Shown here: piece by piece, positions 24,401 through 38,900 of the stretch | How the letters are laid out: every line of letters begins with the position of its first letter | How positions within the stretch are numbered: position 1 is the stretch's first letter | Assembly: GCA_004352715.1 (NCBI GenBank) | Contig: SCFE01000074.1 | Coordinates: 208,150-272,149 of the forward strand | Reading direction: 5' to 3' | DNA length: 64,000 nucleotides | Source: Hofstenia miamia | Taxonomy: Eukaryota > Xenacoelomorpha > Acoela | Translations under genes and position numbers: made by a program | The notes under the pieces: generated by a model | What the model was told of the DNA's origin: nothing | The model's database searches: none | What the model saw: the letters and a program-made list of their open reading frames with translations, nothing else

Positions 24401-26889
24401 CTAAGTATATATGCACACATTGGCCAATACACTCATTATCCAATCAAGTTCACAGTGCACTGCTTATGGGCATCTATGAAACTTTAAAAAGCGTTAGTAG
24501 CGTACATGAAAAATATGATGGTCCAGATCAGACTTGAATCAAGTTATTGGTATTCTGAGACTAACAGGGCTGGGCTTGGGCCTAGGAACTTGGCCCAATT
24601 ACACCTATTGTGTCCAGCACATTTTTTGATGAAAAGGCATGATACTCAATTTTCGAAACAAATATTTTTGTTTCCAGTGTTCGTAGGTATTTAAGATTTT
24701 ATAATTGCGATTTGAAATGAACTTCCTTCAGAATAAATTCAAGTAACACAATTGTTAATTTATGAAAGATACATTGATGACATCTTTGAAATACTTGGCG
24801 ATAAAAAAAACACAAATGAATTTCCTACCCTATTAAATTTAGAGATGACATAGGAGTTTGAAAAGAGGAATAAAGTCACTTTTTTAGACACCAAGCCAAT
24901 GAAAATATGAATAAGACTTTTGAATCAAGACTTTCTTGGCGTTAAGAAATATAGTTATGATTAAGGCAATTTAAGATTTATAAAATTATCATCACATTAT
25001 AAAGTGATAACATTTACATTCGATGTAAGTTTTTGAAGTTTTTTTAAAAATGCATTCCTCATACATGAATTAATAAGTCGTTTCAAAATGTTCATTACAT
25101 CCATTAAAATGAACCAATTAGTTAATTAGTTAAAGAGATTTATTGAGAACTACCATACATTGAACATGCATGTAGAGTAACATTGAAAAGCAAATTGAAG
25201 ATTATTAATAAAACGCTTAAAAATTTTGGAATAATTCTAATATTCCAATTATTCAAAAGAAAATATACTTAAGAATAAACGCTCGTATTTTGAATTTTAA
25301 TTCCATGCATATTGACATTTAGTGCTCATTGATGTCCATGTTCTCATTCGATGCTCAACGCCTATAAAAAGTAGCAGAAAACTAACATTTATTGTAACAA
25401 TTTTCGTGTTTTCATAAATTTTAGTATGAATATTTAATTTACAAAATTGCTAAAGTCTCATTCCATTAGTTGTTAGCAAGTTTTGCCTCTAGTGCATTAC
25501 AAAAAATAGAATTATATCGTTTTACACAGTAAATTTGTTTAGCATGGAGAAACACCTCTTCATTGTTGTGTTTGGCATGGCTACCATAAAATTGCAGAGA
25601 TTCTTTGCTACGCTGGTTCTGACGTTGACGCTACAAATAAGGATGGTGAAAGTCCTTTAATATGTGCATCTGTTAGAGGTAAATTTTAAAATAACTTTTA
25701 AAGTAATAATCAAATATGCATCGGAATTTTAATCACTCCTTTTAAAATTCAATTTCAATACACCTATAGAATTTAATTTAATATCAATAAAGCCTACATT
25801 TTGTTTCTTCTTTAAACTTTAGAAAGAAATTAATAAATGTTTATAGGATACTTCAATTTCCAAATGTAATCAATTTTGAATGTCTCAAATGGGCAGTAGT
25901 TTCCTTAAACGTATTTAGAACCATATCATTAGACTCACTACAAAAATTACAGCGTGTGATTCTTAAACATTATTTTTGATTGCAAATCAGCATTTTGTTA
26001 AGCAAAAGGTGAAATATTTTTCATTATTATATGCAAACTACAATCCAGATCAGTCGGAAGAACTAGCTGGTACTTCCTTAGCTTCACACCTATCTTGGGA
26101 CCTTTTTATAAGTTTAACCTCCAAAGTTAACAGCATTAACAATAGAATAATTACTAAAAAATTTTGACTCTTGGAAAATTTGTTACATTTGAAGTTAAAT
26201 TAATGAGTACAAAGCTATGGATTTATTTACATTGTAAATTTAATTCGTGACTGACAACAGTTTTATTAAAGTTGATATTTTCTCTCACCACAAAAGACTC
26301 TTTTGGCAACTAAAATTCCCAACTGAGGAATACTTGTCGTAATATATTTAGCTCGTAAATGTCAAGCATGGGAATATCTAATTTCGAAGGGTCAGATTGA
26401 GATGCAAAAATGAGACATTTTGAAAATTTTGAAGTTTTCTGCTCTTAGTGAAACTACATTCAAAAAATTTATGAAGCAGTAATAAAATCAATGCAAAGTT
26501 TTTCACTGAAACAAGCCGTTCATGAATTTTTTCAAAATTATCAATAAATTTAAAGTTTTAAAATAATCCATTCTTATTGTCCCGTTAATATATAGAGATT
26601 AGATTATAAATGTTGCAACACTTAGCTATTCTGCACCTGTTAGTTGAAATATACATTAAATTAATAAAACAACATTTTGTGCAATATTAGTAAATAATTT
26701 TTAAATTACCCAAAAATACATACATTTTGTAAAATTGTAGAAATCAAAGGCATGCAGTAAAACTAAAAAAATCTGACAAGAACTATTGTCTGCTTCTGGT
26801 AATTCATTTCCAAATGTGTAAATGAGTCAAATTGCGGAAGCTTTCCTCAAATTCCACAATTCTTCGTTCTACTCATTCCAATAATACTG

Positions 26890-26931
<42 letters not shown>

Positions 26932-29900
26932 CAGTATTTTCATAAGTATACTTGTTATAAAAAGAAATAAATATTTGTTATAAAGGGTCACAAGGCCAAC
27001 CAAGGACCAATGGCAGTGAATAAACTGTCAAATCCTAAATCAAGTTCAAATGGAATAGCTCAATTTAGATAGATTTGGCCAATACAACCCATTTGCAAAC
27101 TGTATATAATAAAGTTATTAAAATAGAAAACATACAACGCTGTAATGTTTAAAATATATTTTAAGTTTTGTTGTTTCAATTTCTATAAACAAGCGTTTTC
27201 AAATCTTCTATTAGGCGTCTGTCAACTTCACAAATCTTAGGTTATTTGGAAATAGTAATGTGCCTCATTCGATTCGGAGCCCCAATCGATATTGCTGATA
27301 AATCTGGCTGTACAAGTGTTCATCTAGCCTGTAGACGTCATCATGTTGCAATAGTGGAATTCATGTGCACTGCTGGTTGTAATGTCAATTTAAAGGTAGA
27401 TCTTTGGACTCATGTATTAACTCTGATTAAACTTAGTAAATTTTTAATTTTTTATTAGTAACAGAATTGATAACCATTATTAATATTATTCTATTTTATA
27501 ATAAAAACAAGTTTTCTATAGTTCTATACGTCTTATTGAAGACATTCCTTCGAGCATTCACACAAAAAAAGAAAATGCGTTTAGTTTGCAACAGGTGTCA
27601 AAATATTGCAATGTCAAAAAAATGAATTGAAAATGAGTACTTACTAAAAAATTGATGTTGTTTCTAAAAAGCCTATTATAACTGTATTTATGCAATTAAA
27701 ATATCTACATACTTTGTCAGTGTTCTCATATTAGCTGTGTGCGCGCTGTACCTTGTAGCATCAGTAACAACTAGTGCAACATCAAAATACTCAAATATAT
27801 GACGTCTGCTTGAATGGCAGTGGTTGCCGTTGATGGAGTAGTGAAAATGATGCATTTTTTTTGAAAGTTTTTCGATGATCTTTGGTAATTGTCTATAACT
27901 AACTATTGATTCTGATTGTAAACGTATTTATATTACTTCTTGAGCTTCTAATTATCCCATTTTTCGAGCGCAATTTTAGCCGAAAAATTCCTTCAAGGTC
28001 TAGTCGAAGTAAGTTAACCTTAAAAAGCCTGGTTTCCATTTCAAAAGGACAACCAGTTTTCCACAATTATATCTATATTTTTATATCTGTAATAAAGTGC
28101 ATTGCTGTACCTAAATACTTGAAAAGATTAAATTATCTCCAGGCCTATTGTTCAAGTAAATATAAACTTGAGAGTCCATTAGATCAATAATGAAAGAGGA
28201 GACATTCCTCTATCTGGTGGTGCTTTTAGATGTTGCACAGCTTTATATTTCGTGCTTTATTAGCTTTTAAATATTTTTCCAGAATTATGAACATTTTTCA
28301 AAAGTTCCCAGGCTGGCTAATGTTAAGTTTTGACAGGAGTGTTTCAGTTGGAAGAGCTTGTGTAATTTAGTGTCACGATGGCAAAATGTTTTGTCGAAAT
28401 TCAACGTGAATAATGTACAATATCTAAAAAAATTTTTTACTTCTGTTGAGAAGTCTCAAACGACTATTTGAATTTCGCAGTATTTGATTTTGCAATTCTA
28501 ACACTCGTGCTTATAAAACTTATTCAGAAGTCCGTAGTGCAAATTCTATAACTGGATATCAGTTATTTACGTACTTTTGTTTTTAAATGAAAAATCAGTA
28601 AATAGTAATTTCAAGTAACCTAATTTGCGAAAATTAGTGTCTGTTGGGTTTTCGTAATTTGAACCGCCCAGGTGATCAGTGATCATACACATGTGAACAT
28701 ATATATTTAAGCAATTTTTCCAATATTTAGCGCAAATAATCACCAGTAACAATAGTAACACTAAGGCATATATCTTGAAACAATTCTTCCGGATTCTTAA
28801 CATGATCCGCAACAATCCAGACATTTCTTACAATTTGTGCGAGTTTCTGAAAAAATTTAAACGCTCATAACTCACTAAATAATAAAGATATCTGAAATCT
28901 GCGATCCCTATCACCACTGAATAGAAGATAATTCCATCTTTCATTTTCATTCTTAGTTTGTGCCTATCCGAACTCCCCTGGAGGGGGTTAGGTCAGAATT
29001 CTGTGCACATACGGCGCGAAGACTAATGACTGGGTTTTTCGGGAATGGAGATACATCCTGTCACCCATTTTTTGCTATCTCTGGAGCCTCCCTTTGAGTC
29101 AAGGTATTTTTCCTGATTTTTACAACTATACCAGTCTCATCACAATCTCTAAAGTTCGCGTGGCCACTAAACCCAAATGAGGTACGTGGTATCTCTGTTG
29201 TTCCTCTTACTACCACACTGTATGAAAATGTCGTACATTCTCTTTTCATAACCCCACTTTTGTCTACATTGTCTGATTCTCTTTAGTTTGGTTATAAATC
29301 AAAGTTATCCACTACTGACTGCCTTCTAACCTTTCGTCATTTTATTTTAAGAGCCATTGATAAAATGGAATGTAACAGTGCCACTGCCTTGTAGTTGATT
29401 TTTCTAAAGCCTTTGATCATGTTCCAAAAAAGCAAGTTATTAATAAATTCAGGTTCTTTTCTAACAATGGCGCCCTACAGAAATGATTGTTCTTGTTGTC
29501 CCTCTGCTCAAAATCCAGCCATGATAAATCAACTATCTCTCAAGCCACATTGAGTCATCGAGTAATTTAAATCACTAGTCTTTAAACACTGATAAGCTTT
29601 AACATATAATCTTCAACTTGAAGAATAAGCCTTTTCATCAGTGTCAAATCCCACACTATGCTGAAACCACCAAACATATATCTCTACTTGGGATCATGTT
29701 TAGTTCTAACCTTTCATTCCAAAAAAAAATATTCAACAGCTTTTAATTACATTGAACAAGTCCCTATTTTACCTATGGGAGTTTTCTTTGGCTAAATTGT
29801 CTCCTGTTGAGATGTATGATTTTTTTAACGCACCTATTTTGTCTAAAATACGTTATGGCATTTCCATTTATGTTAGGGATTTTTCCATTCACACTATTAT

Positions 29901-32900
29901 GCAATGTTTTCTTGGAAAATGCTATAGACGAGGCTACTGTCCTCAATTACAATCTTTCAAGCAATTGCTTGCATTTGAAGATACCAACTCCTTTAGTAGG
30001 ATCATGTCCAACGAACTGCACCCCTTTATAATAGCTTTCAAATATTTTCCCATCTCCGTACTGTTCACCTTTTTTATGTACCAAGGATTCGTACCTCCAC
30101 CTTTAAAAACTCCTTTGTAAACAGAATCTTATTCATTTCCAACGCTTAATACTTAATATTACTCAACATTTGCTGGTTTTATTTCTTTGGATGCTTGGTT
30201 TTGTTTTGTTTTTTCTTAATGCTGTTGTTATGATGCTACATTTATTTGACTTTGTATTGTATTTTGTTTGCAGTGCTTGTATTTAGCTTTTGTTTATATA
30301 AAACTTACTTACTTACGCACGCCGCGCCCGAATGGGTTTTAGGTGGCTTATTGACAAAAAAACAATGTATTTGAGTCTAGTTTCTGCCATGGCATTACAC
30401 CACTTATTACCTGAATGCTTCACTGAAAAAAATCCATATTTTATTGTACTTCAAACGCAGGATTAATTTTAAGCAAATTTCACAATAACAAGGAAGCACA
30501 CCTACACATAGATGTGTCCAACTCTCAGGATTCCCAAATTTTCTTATTATATAATCTTTGGAGAAAATAGTTGGAGAATGTGAATAAAGCGGTTGGTGTC
30601 TTTAATTTACTATAGTTTGTTCCGGTTTAAAGCCATTTCTGTATAGCAATGCCTATTATTTCATCATATTTTTGGAATAGCCTTCGAATTTTTATGAAAA
30701 TAGCTTTTGTTGTAAAAGTTAAAATGAAACAAATTACTAATAATAATCATCTTTATTTTGCTGAACTGAAATTCTTGGTATTTTGAATTTTATGTTATTC
30801 AAATTTTTTGAAAATAACAATCATGCGTGAATAATTTTACGTAAAGTCAGTTTCTAGTATCTGCTTCATTTAATAGTATATTTATAGCGAAAAGTATTTC
30901 AAGTTAATATAATTTGGTGAAAAAATTGTTGTATTAGACAAATCTTTAGATTTAAAGGTATATTTGTAGAATTGATAGAAATGACTTTATAAAATGGTAA
31001 TTTTAGGATGTTAACGGGGAATCTCCACTTCATACTACAGCTCGCTTGGGTCTCATCGCCTTGCTTCCGCCATTAGTTGCCAATGGTGGCAACGTTAACA
31101 TTCTTAACTGTAATTTGGAATCACCATTGCATTTGGCTGCAAGAAGAGGTCATTTGGAGGTCATACGGTATCTTATTCAGGCGAATGTAGACTTCAATCA
31201 AATAAATGATGTAAGAATAAAATAGCATATAGTTTTACTTTAAAATACACTATTGTACCAAACTTCGCCTATGAAAACTTCATAAAAAATAATAATTTTA
31301 ACTACGAATTTTTTAATTACAAGTATAAGTATTGATTGCAAATTATTTATTTCAGCATACAATCCTCCCTAAATTGCAATATTAAAATCATTCTATACGT
31401 GTGCTATTTCCTTTCATCAGTAAATTTTGAAGAACTTCACACGTAATCCAAACAGCGTTTCTCCACCGTAACAGGGAAAATTTTTTAATTAATTTTGAGT
31501 GATTAATATCGCATATCAGGCCATCTTGTGGCTACTTCGTAAATATATGAAAATAATTATTACAATTGGAGTCATGGTTCTCTCCCTCAATACACAGTGC
31601 TATTAATTATGTCAATTAGAAGTTTGCTGATGCGTCCGAAATTGGAAAGTGTTGATATATCGTCAGATAGCAACTATTTATAAAGAGACAAGACACTATC
31701 ACCTCTAATTTCAGCATAGTCATTTTATCGTGTTTGTCTGCCATTTCTTCATTGAATGAAGTTGATTTTTGGGCAATAATTTACTCTGAAATCACTCAGA
31801 ATTGAGAAAATTTTTTAATGATATGAGAGCAGTCAATACAAACAATTCAAAATATTAAGTTTTTTTATAACATTTACTTACTCAAAACAGTTCTTTTTCG
31901 AAAGAAAATACATGAAAATTGAGTTTGTGATTGAAAAACCCATGTTTTGGGTAGAAACACTAAATTTTAAAAAATCCTGATCCTAGGTCAAATTTCCTCC
32001 ATTTGAGCTAAAATAAAAGTTTTGATATTCACCACACAGAAAACTTCCATTTGCAATTTTCAATATATCCAATGAACTGTATTTTTTGGATTTAAAATAT
32101 TAATGGAAAATATTAGAAATTGAAATACAATTTTTAAATATTTAGTCCTTAAATATCATAGCTTGGTGTATTTATCGCTGACAAGATTTTGTGGAATGTA
32201 TCACTGCAACACCATGCAAATGTTTATTATGGCAAATTTTTAAAATAATCCATTGAATCTCAGTGCTGAGACAAAAATATAAATTTCCAAGTTATAATTG
32301 ATAAAATTTCGTTTAATTTACAATCAGAAATGTTCTGAATTTTCTTACTGCATTATCTGAGTTTGGTAAAATCACGTATTGAGATAGATTCCAGCCCAAG
32401 TGATTTATGCATATAGCTATTTTTTATTTAAATATTTAATTCCTTTTCTGCATTTGACGTCTGATTTAAATGTCTGGATAATAAAAATTGTAGAAATCTT
32501 TATTAGAGTTTTAAATATTTGGAAAGCAGACACGCCATATCAGTTGTCTGCTTGAAATATCTAAAGCGTCCCCAGGCGGTAGTAAGCGTTATTTATTTAT
32601 TCTCACACAAAATTCTACTGCTATTGCTTGATATGGAGGTTAGTATTGTTTCCCAATCATTTCATTATGCTGCATTATATATCATAATACATTCTGTATC
32701 TATGAACAAGCAATGACGTATTCGAATTTATAATATTAAAATAATGAGTAAAATTTTTTACAAACTGATTTGGTGTGTTATAATGTCCAAATGTAAATGA
32801 AATGAAGACATCCTAAGAGGTAAGGTTTCTAATATCCAAGAATTGTTGATCACATTTATAGTCTTACGCATTAGATAATTTTTCAGCGTTGCCTAAAAAT

Positions 32901-35900
32901 GATGGAAGCATAAATATTTTTATTTAGAAGAATATCTTTTCACAGGAATTAGGAGCTTTAATAAATCATTTAAAGTTCTTTATAATATGGTTGTTTGCGT
33001 TTGTCATTAAAATAAATTTCTATTTAGACAGGATCTACAGCTGAACAATTAGCGGAGTCAGAAGGGCATGACGAAATTGTTGAACTATTGCAACGTCTGA
33101 GACTGGTAAAAAAAACTTTATTACTAATTCAATAGGACATTTATAAAAATTATTTTACTCACTTGAAAACTTGTTCAAATGGAGTATGATTTACTTTAAG
33201 ATATCATACCTTTGTAATATCAATGAAAAATTGATGCAACAAGAGAAATTTGGAAATTGTCATGTTATATTTTAAATGTTTTTCATATCAGATTATAATT
33301 ATTCTAAACTTTTAGTTACTTCATGTATTTTTATGTTGAGAATTTAAATTCAAAAATGACAACTAGATAAAATCATATAATATTAAATTTCATCGCCTTG
33401 CATTTTTTCCAAATTCATTGATTTACTTAATAATCAATATATTAATCTGTATGCAATGGGCTAAAATATACAGAGTCTGTTATATGTTATAAATAATACC
33501 CACATTGCAACTTTCATTGTAAAGAGGCAGAAGAAATATAAGCTTGCTCGCCCTTTTCCAATGTAAAAATGCGCACTTTCTCCAAAATGCTACAGATAAT
33601 TTTAGTCCATCTAATAATGCTTCATGTCTCTATAACTCATGGGAGATGTCATTAGCTTAAACTATAAGGTTCTTTCAGGTGCTTATGAAATTTTTGATAG
33701 TATTACCCAAATTAGAAAAAAAATCAATTTCATTGAAACGTATGGTTTGGAGACTTTTTCTTCAAAGACAAAAAACTAATTCTCAATACTATTAACACAG
33801 TGCGTTGCAGTCTGAAAAACCTCGTTTCAATTATCCAGCAAGTCTATATTTAAATGCCAATAATTTAGTTGGAAGAGAATAGTTCCAATGTTAAGAAACC
33901 AATCTAAATGTATTTCGAAAAATTTGACCTAATTATAATAATTAACCGAGAATTTGCAAGAACTTTAAGGTCTAAGTTGATGATATTTCCTTGGAAATGC
34001 GCACTTCTAAAAGGAGGCATAAAGTCAAAATTATCTAGAAAGTACATAAAAATTGTAATTTTCAATAGGGATTACACACATTCAATGACTTAGTAAGCAG
34101 TTAGCCAAGCGGTGTGCTTTTATTTATCCTTATATACAAAAACAACCACCAACAAGTTTAAAAACATACACCCAGAGTAGGAATATGGATCTAATATGGG
34201 CCCATCTTGAAGAATTTCTTAACTAACTAAGTTTTGTTTCTGTCATGCATGGTGCGGAGCATTATGAATTCCTTTTGTAATCCAAATTTTCTTTAAGAAT
34301 TTTACAAAAACTCCCACAACTATTAAAGTGGGCTTAAGATTATTTATCAGTCAGGTCAGGCTGGCCATTCAATTATTCATATCGATGTGTACGGGGCCGG
34401 CTTCACAGTTGAGATTAATTTGCAGCTTTGCCCACATATAGTAAAAGAATGTAAAAAAACTGCAATTCAAAATTGATTAAGTTCTTGATAATTCTAATAT
34501 TGACACTCTATTTTTAGGAAAAATCACGTGAACATTTAATAAACGAATTGAAGCCTATTGAAGGTGGACCACAGCGGGTGAAGTTAAAAATATTGGGGGA
34601 CTCTTCTACAGGAAAGACATGTCTTATTGAATCGCTCACGTGCGGCTACATTAAAGGACTTATTCGCTATTCATTTTCCAGGTTATTCACAAAATAAATC
34701 ACTAATTAATATTAACGTAGTACTAATTAAAATTATCTTTGATATTTACCTCCGAGTCCTGTCACGCGACTGAAATTTTGGTTGCAGCGACACTGTTTTA
34801 AATTTAATATATGCAGCGCGTTTTCTAACAGTATCTATTATTAAAAACGCTCTTTAAGCTAAACATAATAGTAAACGAAGTTGAAATGGGTCAATGTCCT
34901 GTATTCGATATATTTGTACTAAAGGGCAGATTAATTTGACCTCGAGCAATGGCACACATCTAATTTTTTCGAACAAAAAATTTAAGTAGTTCAATATTTA
35001 CCCTATTAATCTTATTGGTAGTAATAGCAGAGACGGTATTTGAAAAAATGAATCTTTATCTTCTAGGCAGTAAAGATTCAAAATATTTGGCAGCGATGGT
35101 GTGGTGAGTTCTATAAAAATTGTAATAGAACAAATGAGGGGCAATAATATATCGCATGTAGTTTTTGGAGCAGAAACTTTTGAGTGGGGCAATTTGGGGC
35201 GAGAGGATATAAAATGTGGAGCAAAATGGGGCAGATGTCATCAAGTAGAAATGGAGCAGGGCACAAAGTCTGTGGTGTGAAGCAGGGTAGTCCACAAAAA
35301 TCTCCACACTTCCATCTCTGTACGCGACCCGAACAAATTGTCAGAAATTCATTTTGACCACAAACATTCTCATCCCATCCAAATAAACCAAACTCAATCC
35401 ATATTTTGACGTAACCTAGTTAAACATATGGGCCAACTCACCCATTTGCATCACTTAGCAACGCGATTAATTCCAATTTTCAATTTTATATCCTTTAAGT
35501 AAACGCATGTTGCAGTTCGAAAATGATTTAGTTTGTCTTCCAAAAAAGTAGTTGAAACTCCACCGGATCACCACAAGTCTTCACCTGTCATCGGCACAAA
35601 TCGTTCCAGTAGTCATATGTCTACAGTTGGTATTGAGATTGGAAATTTCACAATATCTGGTAATGCTCTTTAAATATTTTATTTATATTCAGGACATTAG
35701 AGTGGAGGACTTGTGTAGGTACATAATGTAATATTAGTGATTGAATTTCATAACATAGGAATCGTATATATATATATATATAAAATATATATANNNNNNN
35801 NNNNNNNNNNNNNNNNNNNNNNNNNNNNNNNNNNNNNNNNNNNNNNNNNNNNNNNNNNNNNNNNNNNNNNNNNNNNNNNNNNNNNNNNNNNNNNNNNNGT

Positions 35901-35947
35901 AGGTACATAATGTAATATTAGTGATTGAATTTCATAACATAGGAATC

Positions 35948-35984
<37 letters not shown>

Positions 35985-38900
35985 AATAAATGTAAATGTA
36001 TTCCAAATAATTAATAAATTTGCATGCATGATATGTTGCTAAATGCAAAACGAAATTGATATTTATTATTTATTAGTTATAAGGGTAAACAGCATTCAGT
36101 AATAATTTTTTCTTTAAGTATACCAGTGAATAATATAGAATGCATGCGACAATTGCAAACATTTCATTTTATCACTATGCCTCAATTACTTGATAGTAAT
36201 TTGACAGAAAATTCATATATTACTGCATTAATCTTACTAGCATGATCTATTTAAAATACTAACTGTCAATGGCTTTTTCTAACTGGGCTGTAATGGATAA
36301 AAAAATTCCGCAAAATACTCGTTTATTGTTTCTGTTTTTTATTATATGTCAATGATTTTCGAATAATGCAATGTGCTGATGATACTTCTATGTACACGTA
36401 TGATTATTCATACACTAGAAGATTCAATGGGTACTTTAGAAATTTACCCTATTTCCAAAATATAAGATTTTTTATGAGGCCTACATCTATTTTTTTCAAA
36501 CTTTTTAAAGTGTTTTGGACTCAAGTTGAGAATTTCAAATATTTTGAAGTAATGAATGATAACAAAATAAGGTATTCAAATCACGAATGGTGTGGTCGCG
36601 AGTATGTGCGGTCGTGAACATTTTTTTCAAAGTGCTCATTCGGGTGGTTAATTTTTGAAATTCAAGCAAGCGCGTGAATCGTATAAATGAACCATTAAAA
36701 AGGCTCTTAGAAGAAAATCACTCAACCATGGCTTCATAGCTAAGACAAATCTTAGACAAACCAAACTATTATTGGGTACGAATTTTGACAAATTTATCGA
36801 AAATTCTTACATAAATATTCAAGTATTTGGCGAAATTGATAAGTACGTGTTAAGGCATGGTATGATTACATATCGCTACTTTGTATACAATATTACACTC
36901 GTGGTAAAATTTGGTATTGCTCCGAGTTTTCTGCAATAAGCTGAATGGCATCACGAAGAGAGTCAAACAGACCATCAGATTTTTGAAGAAGCAAACGAAT
37001 TTTTAAAACTATCAAAACTTGATAGAGAAACGAAGCTCATCCAGTGCTCTATGAAGAGAAATAGGCTCTTTAAAGCTTTCACAATTGGTACTTTTCTCAG
37101 GCTCTTAGGGGTCAAACTTTTCAAATGATCTATCACAGGCTCTTAAGGTCACACGGTTTATACTTTTGTTTTAGCAGGTTTTATTGGGGTGCGTATTTAT
37201 ACCAATATACGAAATTTAGTTAGAAATTATATCCTATGCTATTCTATTATTGCCTTTTGCTTGGAGCAAATGAATATTCAAAATAGAAAAATGCTTGCAA
37301 GTCATTTCGATTATTCTAGAATTAAGCTAAATGTCATATATTTTTATGGGCTTCGATGTTGTAAATAACGCGTACACAAAAATTTTCACACAAATGTGAG
37401 GAGAATTATTTGAATATATTGCTCTTAAAATCACGTTAATTAATCTAAGGAGCAATTGAATGCAACATTATGCACATCTAAATTAATTTGTTTTCATTTT
37501 ATTATATTTAAATCTCATAAATGCATAGAATTCAGAGCCTGATGTGCAAAGATAAAGCTCCAAGATTAAAAGTTGCAGCTTTTTAGAACCCAATAATATC
37601 AAATTACAAAGTAATTATATAAATATAGCAGAAAAATTAGAGCACAAATTAGAAAAAATATTCTCAATAAAGAATTTTACACAAATTTGGAGGGCCCAAT
37701 GTTTATGCATGTCTACATATGTATATGTGCTAAATATTAAGTAGTAAAACTATCTATTATACAACAAAACCAGTACTGAAAATTCTATGTATAATATTGC
37801 AGGGATGGGACATCAATATTGACATTTTGGGCCCGCCCCACAAATGTACAGTGACGTCACTGTCATAGACATCGAATTGAATCTAGAAAATTTTGTTTAA
37901 TTTTGGTTATTGTTATTCTAAAAACACTAAATAATATTATATAAATGAATTATTAGAATAATTTTTAAAGACTACTTTATAAATATTTTTAATAAATAGT
38001 CATAAAATGAATGACATTTTAGAAATGTTTTCAAAAATAACATATAATTGTTTGAAATATTGAGTTGAGCATTATCTATGTGAATCTGGAATTTGCACCG
38101 GAATTCGTCGAATATTTGAGTGCCTAAATGCAGAAATGTGTGTAGAAGCGATAACAAATGAAACGATTTATTTTTACGAACACTTTGCCAATGCTTTGAA
38201 GTTTATTAAATTTCGGACTTTGTAGAACTTTAAATTATGGACTCCATTCACCGTGCAGAGTCGAGTTCCCATAAAAGAGCTGTGTAATGCAATCAGCTAG
38301 GTTTTGTTGGAGTTTAAAAACATTCGTAGATGCAATATATAAGAGCCATTTCACTGAGAAATGCATGTATTTTTATTAAATAATCTATAAGCGTTTTCTG
38401 AGTGAGCATAAAATATTCATTTTGCATAAACACATAATAAAAACTTTTGGAAAATATTTCTAAAAGGCCGAAGTACATCAAATTTAAAAAATAGTAAAAT
38501 TCATTGTATAAAATGTGTCCTTGTTTTCCTTAATGTTTCACCTAAATTTTTAAGTGTTTTGTAGAGTATTTCTTAATGGAAAGTGTCTTAGATTTAGTAA
38601 TTGATGCATGACGCTTTTGCGGTTTGCTATAAAATGAAATCAGCAAGAGCAAGGTTAGCTTAAGCCCATGCTACACGAACAACTTTTGTCGCCGATTTTT
38701 GTCGTCCGAACGAACAACTTTTGTCGCCAACTTTTGTCACCAATTTCTGTCGTCCGAACGAACAACTTTTGTCGCCAACTTTTGTTGTTGATTTGGTATG
38801 CTACACGAACAACTTTAGTCATTTCATTAGTTTTAGACAAAAGTTGGGGAGGGGGTGCTACACGAACGATTTAAGTTGGCGACAAAAATTGTTGATAAAA

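Larger units (their letters stand above)
19087..25542. other. DAPK intron, 6.5 kb, transposon-rich
   Basis: The largest intron seen. It holds a 95-N gap in TA repeats (20456-20550), an inverted-repeat hairpin (20583-20668), a TA tract (21359-21404), two hAT elements, a mariner remnant and a Penelope-like remnant, each listed separately. 19087-20420 and 23440-24750 hold nothing I can name. Confidence 0.7.

Noticed and set aside
35040-35300. Minus-strand frames of 64-83 codons over a G-rich patch
   Set aside because: They overlap a low-complexity purine-rich tract inside a DAPK intron, with no recognisable domain.
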